Assembly: GCA_004151065.3 (NCBI GenBank)
Contig: NWUY0300098758.1
Location: forward strand, 1-14,117
Direction: 5' to 3'
From: Larix sibirica
Lineage: Eukaryota > Streptophyta > Pinopsida > Pinales > Pinaceae
Length of the DNA: 14,117 bases
Positions within the stretch are counted from its first letter, which is position 1. Every line of letters starts with the position of its first letter. Below, piece after piece: positions 1 to 8,400 of this stretch. The translations under genes and the position numbers were made by a program. Under the pieces are notes generated by a model. It was not told the DNA's origin. It saw only the letters and a program-made list of their open reading frames with translations, and searched no databases.

Positions 1-340
1 AGACACAAGGCAAATTAAAAAATGACCGCCATCAAAAGTGGTCCACATACTTGTAGCAATTTCATGTCAACACTAAATATATGAAAGGGAGCACCAATTA
101 CATTACAAACTTCCTCAGTCAACCTCTAGTTGCAACACTAGCCACAGTGCTCAACTCTTGTGAGCATGAGACCTCTAAGTGGTCCCAACTCTATGACAGC
201 GATCTGGACTTCACTATAGCCTACTAGATTTTGGGAGTAGGAAATACCGTTGTCAACTTTCATCTGCAAGATGGACTATTATGCCATATGGGTCATCTCT
301 ATGTTCTATAAGAAAGTGTGCAAAAATGATTTGGGAATCC

Positions 341-463
341 CACTAGAGTTTGGTGAACAAACACTTTGGCATGGAGAAAACAATAGCAGTACTCCAAAAG
401 TATTTCTATTTTCCAAAGCTTCACCATGATTTCAGTAAGTATCTCAGATCATGCACTACATGC
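341..463 (+). other. Integrase HHCC zinc-binding domain (left gypsy copy)
   Basis: Histidine codons lie at 341-343 and 362-364 and cysteine codons at 452-454 and 461-463. This gives H-x6-H-x29-C-x2-C, the usual spacing of the integrase N-terminal zinc finger that helps integrase multimerise and bind LTR ends. All four metal ligands survive, but a TAG stop sits at 344-346, directly after the first histidine. Confidence 0.88.
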
Positions 464-527
464 TCCATCGCCAAGCCAACCATTAAAAAAAAGGATTGTA
501 CACCCCTTTACATACTCCTAATAGGCC

Positions 528-1023
528 TGGTAATCCATATCAATGGACCATATGCCAGGTCTTCCTTCAATATTCATGGTTGTTAATCGATTCTCCAAGA
601 TGGCCATTCTAACAGCCTGAAAGAAGGGCATCACAGTCGAAGCCACTGCCAAGATATTCTTCCGAGTGTGTGTGGGTACATTTTGGAATTATACAAACCA
701 TCTTATTAGAGAGAGACGACATGTTATTAAGTACATTTTGGTTGAGCCTATGGTCACTGTTGGACATCAATCTCATTAAATCCACCACCTTCCACCCCCA
801 AACTAATGGATAGATAGTGGTCGTCAATATGATGATTATGCACATCCTGTGTATGTACAAATCCAAGAATCTACACACATGGGATGATATCCTTCCTTAT
901 GTTCAACAAAGCTTCAATTTCAAATCCCTCCATATCTCAATCGACCAAAACCCTTTTCAGGCCGGCCTAGGATTTCAACTATTGGACCCCATCGATGTAG
1001 CACTGCCCTTTGCGCCCACATAG
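528..1023 (+). other. Integrase catalytic core, active site destroyed
   Basis: The first catalytic Asp survives (GAC at 546-548, in SMDHM). The second position reads Glu (GAG at 709-711, in LLERDD) and the catalytic Glu position reads Val (GTG at 817-819, just after HPQTNG and a stop). The last two sites are exactly 36 codons apart, matching the D-x35-E rule, which supports the alignment. The family residues at these places are known from Ty3/gypsy integrases; that they were Asp and Glu in this copy's ancestor is inferred. With Val replacing the Glu this core could not catalyse strand transfer even if the frame were open. Confidence 0.8.
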
Positions 1024-1382
1024 GTATAACCCTCCCATGCCCAATAGTTAAGTTTTGTCTATGTATTTATATGTTTGAAATTTGTACATCTCGACCAAAC
1101 CTTTCCAATGGGCTACCAAGCACCCCAAATGGATATTGTATGCAAAAGATACGCCCTGGGAAGTTGATGTATCAACTAACCACAATGAGGCCCACAAACC
1201 TTTTGGCGTTTCATCTTCCAGGGTTAGGGTTTTTTATGTTTAGGGTTTCCTTATTGATGATTTATTTTAAATGGCTCTTTTGGGCCTCATTATAACTCAA
1301 CTTATTATAAGCAACGAAATATAAATAAAACTGCATATATTCATATAAGACTGCATATTGCATTTAATATTCACAATATCCA
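1024..1382. other. Non-coding stretch after left gypsy pol, possible LTR or UTR remnant
   Basis: No reading frame here resembles a protein. The stretch holds two TAGGGTTT telo-box motifs (1225-1232 and 1241-1248), a TATAAATAAA-type AT-rich run near 1320-1330, and a short direct repeat CTGCATAT at 1331-1338 and 1351-1358. Its position directly downstream of integrase fits the 3' UTR or LTR of the left gypsy element, with the integrase C-terminus lost by deletion. No LTR end or polypurine tract is clear, so this is a guess from context. Confidence 0.4.
1225..1248 (+). promoter_or_regulatory. Paired telo-box motifs
   Basis: TAGGGTTT occurs twice, at 1225-1232 and 1241-1248, in a context close to the plant telomere unit TTTAGGG. 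Telo-boxes are known plant promoter elements and also recruit chromatin proteins. Two copies are too few for an interstitial telomere. Whether they do anything here is unknown. Confidence 0.35.
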
Positions 1383-1560
1383 TTTGGTAGCATCCCCTTC
1401 AAAGTAGAAAATAGAAGTGCTACCAAAAGTGAGGGAATTCAGTAGCGATTCACGCAAAAAGGAAAATAGGGGCGCTACTGAATTTAGAGTATTATGTAGC
1501 GATTCACACAAAAAGGAAAATAGGGGTTCTACTGAAAGTCAGAGTTTATTGTAGCATCCC
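1383..1560. repeat. Tandem array of hairpin units, period 54-55 bp
   Basis: GTAGC begins units at 1387, 1442, 1496 and 1551, giving periods of 55, 54 and 55 bp. In each of the three full units GTAG is followed by CTAC with the same 33-bp start-to-start spacing (1387/1420, 1442/1475, 1496/1529), so every unit can fold. Unit 1 has perfect 10-bp arms (1383-1392 and 1418-1427) and unit 2 perfect 12-bp arms (1436-1447 and 1473-1484), both with 25-nt loops. Unit 3 keeps only 4 bp. Units 2 and 3 share 31 nt with one difference over GTAGCGATTCAC to AGGGG. The array starts and ends with GTAGCATCCC. It could be subterminal repeats of a DNA transposon or a MITE-derived minisatellite; no terminal signature decides this. 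Confidence 0.85.
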
Positions 1561-1645
1561 ATCCAATATTTCAAACAATTTGATCATAAAGAATGTCCAT
1601 CTCACAAGGATCCATCTTACTCTTGAACCCGGTTAACATAAGAAT
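1561..1645. other. Short gap between hairpin array and PBS-like site; possible leader and gag start
   Basis: On the minus strand, a sequence starting TTCAAGAGTAAG just downstream of the PBS-like site runs into ATGGATCC near 1612. This order, PBS then leader then ATG, is what the start of a retrotransposon internal region looks like. The frame ends after about 14 codons and no gag domain can be recognised, so a gag gene is not claimed. Confidence 0.25.
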
Positions 1646-1660
1646 TTGCACCCGATACCA
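1646..1660 (-). other. Putative primer-binding site, tRNA-iMet type, degenerate
   Basis: Read on the minus strand the site begins TGGTATCGGGTGC. The first seven bases match the complement of the plant initiator-Met tRNA 3' end (TGGTATCAGAGC); the rest agrees only in part. It lies one base away from a CA terminus (plus-strand TG at 1662), as expected just inside a 5' LTR. Chromodomain-bearing gypsy elements normally use this primer. The short exact match keeps confidence moderate. Confidence 0.45.
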
Positions 1661-1928
1661 CTGATAATAAGGCTTTATGCGCACCGTGAAATTGAGCTAA
1701 CGTTCATGTTACAAAAGATATTAATGATATAAAGATTAATGTAACCAATGTTCTTAGGCCTATACCTAAATATTATTCAACTCCCGAGTTCAAGTATTTT
1801 CAATTTCAAATTATGTCATGAAATACTAATTTATTTTGTTATTATTCAAGCTGAGTGGTTTCAACATTTTTATAATCATAATGTAAGTATGACAAGAAGT
1901 TGTCTTTCCATAGGATATTTAAATGTCT

Positions 1929-1936
1929 CTTATATA
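1929..1936 (-). promoter_or_regulatory. TATA-box-like site 2
   Basis: The minus strand reads CTATATAAGAG here, identical over 11 bases to the site at 2135-2142. It could be a second LTR promoter element or a leftover of a local duplication. No experimental start site can be inferred. Confidence 0.3.
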
Positions 1937-2134
1937 GACATGATGCAAGTTTATGAGAAGAAACAATACCAGTAAGGTATTTATCCCTTCAATGCTCTAG
2001 TCATGAAACCTTTAGCTGGGGCATTCAAACAATGATATTCCATTACATTTCATTAAGCAAGATTACAAAATTGCTGCAAGACTTATATTCCTCAACATGA
2101 TCTATATTGAGTATAAATTTCTGCAACATAGACT

Positions 2135-2142
2135 CTTATATA
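2135..2142 (-). promoter_or_regulatory. TATA-box-like site 1, candidate LTR promoter
   Basis: The minus strand reads CCTATATAAGAGTC. A TATA box about 480 bp before the proposed LTR end would give a plausible R-U5 length for transcription in the same direction as the right-hand gypsy pol. Support is from motif and position only. Confidence 0.4.
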
Positions 2143-2533
2143 GGAATACATATTGATCATGAATAACATTAAAACTACAAGAAGTGAATAAAATAGAGCA
2201 AAGTCCACTCTACACTTAATCATGGCTTGAAAACAATGGCTACAAGAAATCAACTTTTACTCCTCATATCTGAGTAGATCTACAAAAATTTCGATTTGGT
2301 TTAGGTGTTGAATATAAATTAATGCTCCAGTCATGTCTAGAAACTTAATCTACATAAGTAAAATTTGGTGTTATTGCTTCCAACCAACACCGAGTTTGCT
2401 CGAGGCTTGGGAATTGAATACATAGGAATCCTCTAGTTACTAAGGCCTAGAATTCAACGCTTCCCGCCATTTGGTTTTCATTTAAAATTTATGCATAGTA
2501 TGAATATGTAAGATATTAAATCATTTCCAAAAT

Positions 2534-2551
2534 CAAAGTATGAGAATATGT
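2534..2551. repeat. LINE target-site duplication, copy at the 3' (poly-A) end
   Basis: The 18-bp sequence CAAAGTATGAGAATATGT recurs without a mismatch at 8847-8864. The last T here could also belong to the poly(A) tail complement, so the true duplication is 17 or 18 bp. It abuts a T-run, the complement of the LINE tail. Confidence 0.95.
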
Positions 2552-2559
2552 TTTTTTTT
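2551..2559 (-). other. LINE poly(A) tail
   Basis: Nine T on the plus strand are nine A at the 3' end of the element, directly against the target duplication. A-rich sequence with interruptions continues inward (2561-2573), which may be a decayed longer tail or the last part of the 3' UTR. Confidence 0.85.
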
Positions 2560-2827
2560 CAAAAGAAAAAAGAAATTTCTTGTTATTCATGAGATTGAAT
2601 CAAAGAAATTTACTCCCGAGGATACTTAACCAACAGTCATTAATAACTAAAACCATACCTACACCAGTCCAATTCTGAAATCAGAATACCGCTATTTATT
2701 CTTCAAACACATTAAAGCTAACAATTGACAATACTACCCCTGAAATAACACAGCATAGACCAATATAGCAAAAAGAGATATCCACTAGTAACAACAGAAA
2801 AAAGAAAACTTAATGGGGATGTCGACA
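2560..2827 (-). other. LINE 3' untranslated region
   Basis: The stretch lies between the ORF2 stop at 2828-2830 and the poly(A) tail. No coding similarity is seen on either strand. Its limits follow from the ORF2 end and the tail. Confidence 0.7.
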
Positions 2828-2839
2828 CTAATAATTATG

Positions 2840-3300
2840 CATAATCGAGATCTCTGGAGGCTTGGGTTCATGGTAATGAGTCACCTCAAGGATTCCTTCA
2901 TCCAGCAGAAGACCTTTCTTGGATAGATAATCATCTCGCTAGTTAAATGATCAAGAGATATGCTTAATAGTCACATTACCAAACTAGTTCATTAATATTC
3001 TGACTTTTTCCCTCCAATGTTCAAGCGAGGCCACTTTGAAAGTATGGATACCCAACACCCAGTCCACAATGACCGATGAGTCTCCAAAAATCTGCACTTC
3101 TGCTACTTGCAATAAGTTTAGATAATTGAGAAGGCACTAGAGGGCGAGTAATTCTGCACGATTATTATTCCCCAATCCACACCCCAATGTCAGCTCATAG
3201 TATTCTGTAGCGGAGATGATGATAATGCCACCTACCCCACATTTTCCCAGTTGACCTGCTCCATCAAAGAAACCAAATGGACCGAGACCATTACAGCATG
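2840..3300 (-). other. ORF2 RNase H domain, acidic residues retained
   Basis: The domain begins with FGFFDGAG, then NNNRAELLAL, FGDSSVIVDW, and a final DDYLSKKGLL. These supply the D-E-D-D set of an RNase H1-type active site, which degrades RNA in RNA-DNA hybrids. TAG at 3139-3137 and three further stops near 2915-2970 interrupt it, but the frame from 3901 to 2828 never shifts. An RNase H after RT is known in a subset of plant L1 elements. Confidence 0.85.
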
Positions 3301-3559
3301 GACCTGTCAAAGTCTTAGTCTTGTGGACTCTCTTCCTCACACTGGATGGTGTAAGCATCCTCAACATAAACTGTAGCACACTGCTAAAATTATATTCAAG
3401 ATCACCAAATAAAATTTGATTTCGTAATAACCAGATGCCCCACAAAAAATACAAAGGATAGGTGATAGTAGATCGATGCTTCATATGCCAGTAAGATAAT
3501 ATACCTTCAACAGAATTCTGACCCCAACTGTTTGAAATTCCCCAAATCTCAGAACCTGT

Positions 3560-3890
3560 AGCCCACAATTGCAACGTCACCAGGCATTTAATAAACAAGT
3601 GTTCAACTGACTCAGCCTCATGTAAGCATAAATAGAAAATGTTGGGTCCATATCCTCCCCGACGAATAAAATTATCCACAGTCATAATTTTATTGTGCAG
3701 AAGAAGCCAGATAAAACAACAAACTTTGAGTGGTACATTCCACCACCAAACAACATTATACCACCAATGTCTCGGACCCATGATATGTTTTTGTGTAGTA
3801 GCAAGATAAACAACACAGGTAGTAGGATCACCACACTCCTCATGCCAGCACCACGTAAGAGTGTCCATCTCGTTGGATAAAACAATTCCA
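3560..3890 (-). other. ORF2 zinc-binding domain (zf-RVT type)
   Basis: The stretch reads WWWNVPLKVCCFIWLLLHNK, then a DNFIRRGG segment, FYLC, and EHLFIKC. This is the pattern of the zinc-binding module between RT and RNase H in plant L1 ORF2. The first Cys of the C-x2-C pair is Phe (FYLC), while the later Cys residues remain. One frame is open across the whole module. The upstream link to RT (4216-3902) is recognisable, for example IWSGLLEVRPDLLENVR, but carries several stops. Confidence 0.75.
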
Positions 3891-4379
3891 GCATGCTTCA
3901 AATTATTAATTTAGTCTGTCCACTCTCTACCCTCTTCAACCATAAGACCAATCTCCCCGCACTTCTCCAATATTCAGACCTGGCATCACCCACAGGGTTA
4001 CGACCTAGATTTAGACAATAAAGACCACGTTGTTGTAGAAGGGTCACCTTTAGATCTTAGGCGATATGAACACCCAATCAAGTCATCCACTCCCAAATGG
4101 ATCTAGTATCCGTTCCCAACCTGTCACCTCACATTTTCTAATAAATCCGGCCGAACCTCCAGAAGGCCACTCCAGATATTAGAAATCCCCGTCGTCTTCT
4201 TAAGATCATGTCTAATCTATTCTATCATGGTCTGTTCTTTCAAATATTTATCACGCATTATTAAGCCCCAAAGACCTAGATGAGTCAAAGCCCTCCATAA
4301 GCTCTTTATATGTAAGGCCCTATAACACCATAAAATATTACGAATACCCCATCCACCAGCTTCCTTCAGAGCAGATAAA

Positions 4380-5662
4380 GGGACCAAGCTGATAAATGTA
4401 CACCCTCCTTTTCCCTCCGACCAGACCAAAGGTAATTGAAAGAGATCATTCTTAATTGATTTAGAATAGACATCGGGACCTTTACAAGAGTGATCCAATA
4501 CACAGGTAGGTTGGCCAATACTGAGTTCAACAACACAAGACAACCACCCAATGAAAGACTCTGGTAGTACCAGCCATTTATCTTTGCCTCAAATTTCTTG
4601 ATAATCTAGCTCCAATCCATGCAGGAATAATCGTTGGGATTTAGAGTGTATCCCAAGTATTTTATGCCCTCCGACAGAGCCTTTACCCCAATGGAGAAAA
4701 GATTACCAATATGATCACAAATTGCAGGGCCTAAATTGAGTTGATACAAAACAGACTTGGGTATATTGATAACCATACCTATAGCTTTGCAAAATAGTTC
4801 AATAAAGCTATGATGCGTGACCACTCCACCGGATTGCCAATACCAAACAGTAATATGTCATCCACAAATAAAAGGTGAGTAATAAAATGATGTTTAGAGA
4901 CCTTGTTACCTGTGATCAAGCCGTTGTCTTTGCCTGATTCAAAAGTCTACTAAGGCCTTCAACAATTAAAAGGAAGAGAAGGGGCGATAGAGGACATCCC
5001 TGGCGAAGACCACGGGAGCCCTTGAAAAATGATGTTGGGCTGCCATTGATAAGCACAACAAAGTTCACCGAAGTAATACAGCCCATGATCCAATTAGTAA
5101 TCATAAAATCAAGGCCAGCATTCAAAAGTAGAAGTCTCAAGAAAGCACAGTCCACCAATTCATAGGCTTTGACTAGGTCCAGCTTTAAGACCATTGAAGG
5201 AGACCGACACTTTTTAGCTATATGTATCACCTCCTGGGTGGTCCTGATAACATCATAAATCAAACGGTGATGAAGAAAACCAAACTGCTCCAGAGATATA
5301 CCCCGAGACAGTCCCATCTTAATACGATCAACAATCACCTTAGCAACCACTTTATAAAGTAAGTTGCATAATGAAATAGGCCTAAACTCCTGAAAAGTGG
5401 TTGGAGCAGTTACCTTAGGAATTAGTGAGAGGAAAGTAGCATTAAGGCCACCACTAACCTTCCTAGAAGTACGGGTCTCTTCCACCAGACGAACAATTTT
5501 CGAGCCAAGTATATCAAAGAACTGAAGATAGAACTCAGCCGTCCAACCATTGGGACCAGGACTTTTATCCTTGGCCATTCGTTTTAAAATGCCTTCCACT
5601 TCAGCCACAGTGACCGGTCTCCCAATGCTAATATTATCTTCAGCAATGAAGATGCTAGGCAT
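4380..5662 (-). other. ORF2 reverse transcriptase domain
   Basis: In order: KSPGPNGW (the family usually has Asp for the Asn), FLSLIPK, FRPISLCNLLYKVVAK, QFGF, LKLDLVKAYE with the first catalytic Asp, GLRQGCPLSPLLF, and the FVDD box at 4868-4857 with both Asp codons intact. FVDD is read only after a one-base shift near 4919. Downstream thumb motifs (IKYLGYTL, then KKFEAKINGW after a stop) are recognisable across further breaks. The catalytic triad of Asp residues is therefore present but split between frames. This is a LINE-type RT, clearly distinct from the gypsy RT at 13020-13740. Confidence 0.92.
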
Positions 5663-6239
5663 TACCTAAATAATCTTCATTTGTGCTTGTAAATCAAGTT
5701 CTGTTGATTTGGTAAATAGCCTCTTGAAATGTCCCACAGCAGCAAATTCAATACCCTTATGAGATGTCACCCTATATCCGTCCAAATCTTCGACTTCCCA
5801 AATCGAATTAGTCTTCCTTCGCATATTGGCAAAATTGTGAAAAAAACATGTATTCTGGTCCCCCAACGATATCCAAAGTGCCCATCTCCTAATACACCAA
5901 AGTTTCTCATCCAAACCCAATAAAGAAGCCTTTTCAGCCTCCAGAAACTTTAAAATCCTACCGGCTGGATCAGCATGATATCTAAACAAGGGATCCTCAT
6001 GATAATCCCCAATACAATCCTCAATCCGTTCCAGCGCTGCCACATGAACCTTCTTCCAAGCTTTTAACCAAGGTATAATGATCGATTTAAGAGATCGAAG
6101 GAAAGCTGGAAGTGTAATCATCACCCGACCATCAGACTTAGAAGTAAATGACCCCCAATGATCCAAAACCAGGTTAGTAAAAGCCTGCTCTTGAGACCAT
6201 ACCTGGCAATATTTAAAAGGAAACCGATACAAAACAGGA

Positions 6240-6940
6240 CCACAGTCCAGCCGCAACAAAATCGGAGTGTGGTCTGAAATAGAAGCCTAGACTGAGGTGG
6301 ACAAACAACGATCAACCGAGTCAAGGATCAAACTGCTCACCAGAAAATGATCTAATCGTTTGGCCACAAATGCATCACTTGATCTTCCATTCGTCCAAGT
6401 AGGATGCAATGGCTTAGGCATCACATCAAAAATATCAAGGGAATCGAAAAGATCCTGAAACCAAGGCTGTAGTGGGTCACTCCGGGAATTAGGACCCCAA
6501 ATCTCACCAGACTGCAGGGTTAAATTAAGGTCCCCAACGAGAATAAAGTATTGTAAATCAAGGATCCCAGAAGTTGCCAGAGAATGCCAAAAATATTGAT
6601 GCCCCACATATGGAGCATAACAGTTATAGATCTGAATAGGAAAAGAAAGATCCCGATGTCTCCCCACCAGCAAAATGCCTCCACACACAATATAAGAAGT
6701 AAGAGACAGGATTTGAAGATTCCATGCCGCCATGAGACCCCCCGAAAGACCGGCAAAATCAATAACACAACACTCCCACTCCGGGAGGCAACTCCACAAC
6801 AAATCGCAGGCTTTGGAGCTATTAGACACAGTCTCTTGAAATAGAATAATATCAGGAAATGTAATAGCAATGAGTCGACGTAGGGCTAGCAATTTTGGGG
6901 CACCCCCAACCCCTCTGAGGTTTAAAGACAAAACTAACAT
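6240..6940 (-). other. ORF2 apurinic/apyrimidinic-type endonuclease domain
   Basis: Counting from the proposed Met, the domain shows SLNLRG (Asn near residue 7), LFQET with the metal-binding Glu near 36, YNCYAPY near 109, LVGDLNLTL with the D-x-N pair near 140, LDHFLVS near 202 and the terminal SDH near 222. These are the active-site signatures of the LINE endonuclease that nicks target DNA. All are present. The only break is a TAG at 6289-6287, five codons before SDH, which one G-to-A change of a Trp codon would explain. The usual Trp before Asn in the first motif is replaced by Leu. Confidence 0.9.
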
Positions 6941-6942
6941 TA
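6938..6942 (-). other. ORF1/ORF2 stop-start overlap TAATG
   Basis: On the minus strand TAA (6942-6940) ends the frame reading GPLRAVMVPTWDL, and ATG (6940-6938) starts MLVLSLNLRG of ORF2. A stop-start overlap of this exact form is known to couple translation in the SART1 LINE of silkworm. Here it is sequence evidence only, and it depends on the last ORF1 frame being the ancestral one. Confidence 0.65.
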
Positions 6943-8400
6943 CAAATCCCAAGTTGGGACCATCACAGCTCTAAGTGGCCCGAACATGTCAAAAATACCC
7001 AGTGACTCAAAACCAGAAGCGCCCAACCCTTGTTCATCACCATCCAGAGAAAAAGTAGTGTTCCCTCCACAACGGCGAGCCATTGTTTCTGTTTCCTGCT
7101 ACCATTCTTTTTACGGACCGTGACATTAGGGTTGAAATTCAAAGCCTCCTTTCCGCGAAAATACAGTAAGGGATTCACCATAATATCCTCCAAGAGAGTA
7201 AGGTCCTTAATGGTAATCGAGTCTGTACCCAAAGAGTCCAAAATGACCTATTCATCCCTAAGCAACTATTGATCCACATCAACCACAGTGTTTTGGGTAC
7301 AAAACTCTCCATTCTCAACAAAAACTTCCTCTGTTGGAGCCCCGTCCCCCACAGGCCTCACCACCCTATCACCAGACTGTAGCACAAGTAGTTCCTCCTT
7401 TGTTAAAGATGCAAAAAAATCAGGGAAAAGAGAATCAAGTTTACCTGAGAAAGAGGGCTCGTGAGTCTTCAACAGATGCTCAGGATTACACTCAGCATCC
7501 AATGAAGGTGGACTAACGAAGTGCCTCCCCATCTCCCCAAGTTCTAAAAAATCCTGAGAGTGAGTAGTCCTCGATGGACATTTGGACCGCAGGTGTCCCG
7601 CTGCCCCACAAAGATGAAACCTAAAGGGCAGCCTCCAGTAGTCCAGTGGCTGGTGGAAAACCCTATCACCCCAATTAATGTTAATAACCTCCGGCAGTCC
7701 AATAGCAGAGTCCATCTCCACCAAAACCCAGGAAGTTCTATTATCCTCATGAAACAAAGACTTCTCATCAAAAAATATAAACTGACCAATCCTATTTGCT
7801 AGTTCAGTAAAGATCTCGTTCGACCAAAGCTCAAGTGGAAACCCTTTTACCATAGGTGAGTGTGCTTATTAATAGTTGTAACAGGGTTGAAGTCTGATGT
7901 CCGGCGCTCCAGGCAGAGAGAGCCACGCCCAAATACCCAGGTTTTGTCGAGATCATACCGGCATGTGCATCATCTAAAAAATGGAAAATCACCCACTTAT
8001 TAACTAGAATGTGGACCTGAGGACAGTAGGTGAGTAATGGCTTCCAATATTCCTTGACCCACGACAGAATGGTGGTTATGTTAACCTCATAATAGTGTAT
8101 CTTTCCCACTAATGCTCTAGCCGACAAACTCAATACCCTTCCCACTTGCACATCTCTACCCACCGTCATCTCCGGCACTTCCTCCCGAAGCTTATAACCC
8201 TTCTGAGCCCGATGGTTACGAGCTAATACACCTTTGCCGCGAGATAAACCACCCCCCTTCCTCGACAACTTCTCAGGCTCATAGAAGTCACTAAAACCAG
8301 TCTCCCCATCATAGGGCAAGAGTTCATCTCCAATCGCTGAGAAAAGGGGTCCACCTCTGAGATAGCCAGTGGGGCCAGCATCGTTGAAAGCCCAGGACAA
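6940..8400 (-). pseudogene. LINE ORF1: DUF4283-like domain and zinc knuckle
   Basis: ORF1 of plant L1 elements is a nucleic-acid-binding protein that packages element RNA. A Gly-, Lys- and Arg-rich N-terminal part (8400 to about 8180) leads into a DUF4283-like domain (VGRVLSLSARALVGKI, WVIFHFLDDAHA, then GFPLELWSNEIF). A CCHC-like knuckle follows near 7615-7570, reading FHLCGAAGHLRSKC. A basic segment RKKNGSRKQKQ lies near 7130-7095. The first knuckle Cys is Phe (codon TTT), so metal binding would be weakened. The frame shifts twice between about 7930 and 7845 and once near 7085-7130, and TAG and TAG-type stops occur at 7268-7266 and just after. The ancestral start is unresolved; candidate Met codons lie upstream, out of frame, across a T-run near 8400. 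Confidence 0.82.

Larger units (their letters stand above)
1..1023 (+). pseudogene. Ty3/gypsy pol remnant: RNase H tail and integrase
   Basis: This is the 3' part of a Ty3/gypsy retrotransposon polyprotein, already open at the window edge. Codons from about base 3 to 320 read as the end of RNase H and the linker (HQKWSTYL near 30, then a KYMKGSTNYI-like segment). The integrase zinc finger lies at 341-463 and the integrase core at about 528-1023, ending in a conserved block with TWDDILPYV and NPFQAGLGF. The frame must shift at about 305-320, between 463 and 528, and at about 660-672. In-frame stops lie within it, for example at 344-346, 531-533 and 811-813. The GPY/F domain and any chromodomain that should follow are missing after 1023. 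It is a dead copy on the strand opposite to the other two elements. Identification as gypsy integrase is secure; the lineage is not assigned. Confidence 0.92.
1662..2550 (-). mobile_element. Putative 3' part of the long gypsy LTR (beyond the LINE)
   Basis: This AT-rich stretch has no credible coding frame. It ends in plus-strand TG (minus-strand CA) one base from the PBS-like site and contains minus-strand TATA boxes at 2135-2142 and 1929-1936. It is continuous with 8864-11046 once the LINE is removed, because the LINE target duplication joins the two. Together they make about 3.07 kb starting TGTAAT beside a polypurine tract and ending TTATCA. LTRs of this length are known in some plant chromoviruses. 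The 5' LTR lies outside the window, so the far boundary is inferred and unrelated DNA could be included. Confidence 0.45.
2828..6940 (-). pseudogene. LINE ORF2: endonuclease, RT, zinc-binding, RNase H
   Basis: The ORF spans about 1,370 codons, a normal length for plant L1 ORF2. I place the start at the ATG 6940-6938 because it directly precedes the first endonuclease motif (SLNLRG) and overlaps the ORF1 stop. The first 2.0 kb (6940 to 4919) keeps one frame with only two stops, TAG at 6289-6287 and TAG at 5668-5666. Then come a one-base shift near 4919, a shift near 4830, TAG at 4608-4606, a shift near 4380, TAG at 4219-4217, further stops between 4216 and 3902, TAG at 3139-3137 and several near 2915-2970. 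The final stop is TAG at 2830-2828. The product would be the replicase that nicks target DNA and copies the element RNA. It is not functional as it stands. Confidence 0.93.

Noticed and set aside
609-878. Minus-strand open frame over the left integrase
   Set aside because: It is the complement of conserved integrase codons read on the plus strand, so a shadow.
1221-1250. Interstitial telomere
   Set aside because: Only two short telo-box motifs, not a run of telomere units.
1383-1560. CRISPR-like array
   Set aside because: Units are whole tandem copies with internal hairpins and no unique spacers, and the context is a plant retroelement nest.
1748-1975. A 75-codon open frame
   Set aside because: AT-rich, no motifs, and inside the putative LTR opposite to its TATA boxes.
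2170-2250. ACTACAAGAA-like strings as CACTA transposon ends linked to the hairpin array
   Set aside because: The full CACTA terminus is absent, there is no partner end and no target duplication.
1991-2335. Near-identical 15-mers AATGCTCYAGTCATG at 1991-2005 and 2321-2335 as LTR ends or a target duplication
   Set aside because: They do not extend, differ by one base, and no element structure lies between them.
6584-6844. Plus-strand open frames across the LINE (also 5729-5923, 7334-7516, 7560-7802, 8409-8615)
   Set aside because: They lie opposite recognisable ORF1 and ORF2 domains and show no domain of their own.
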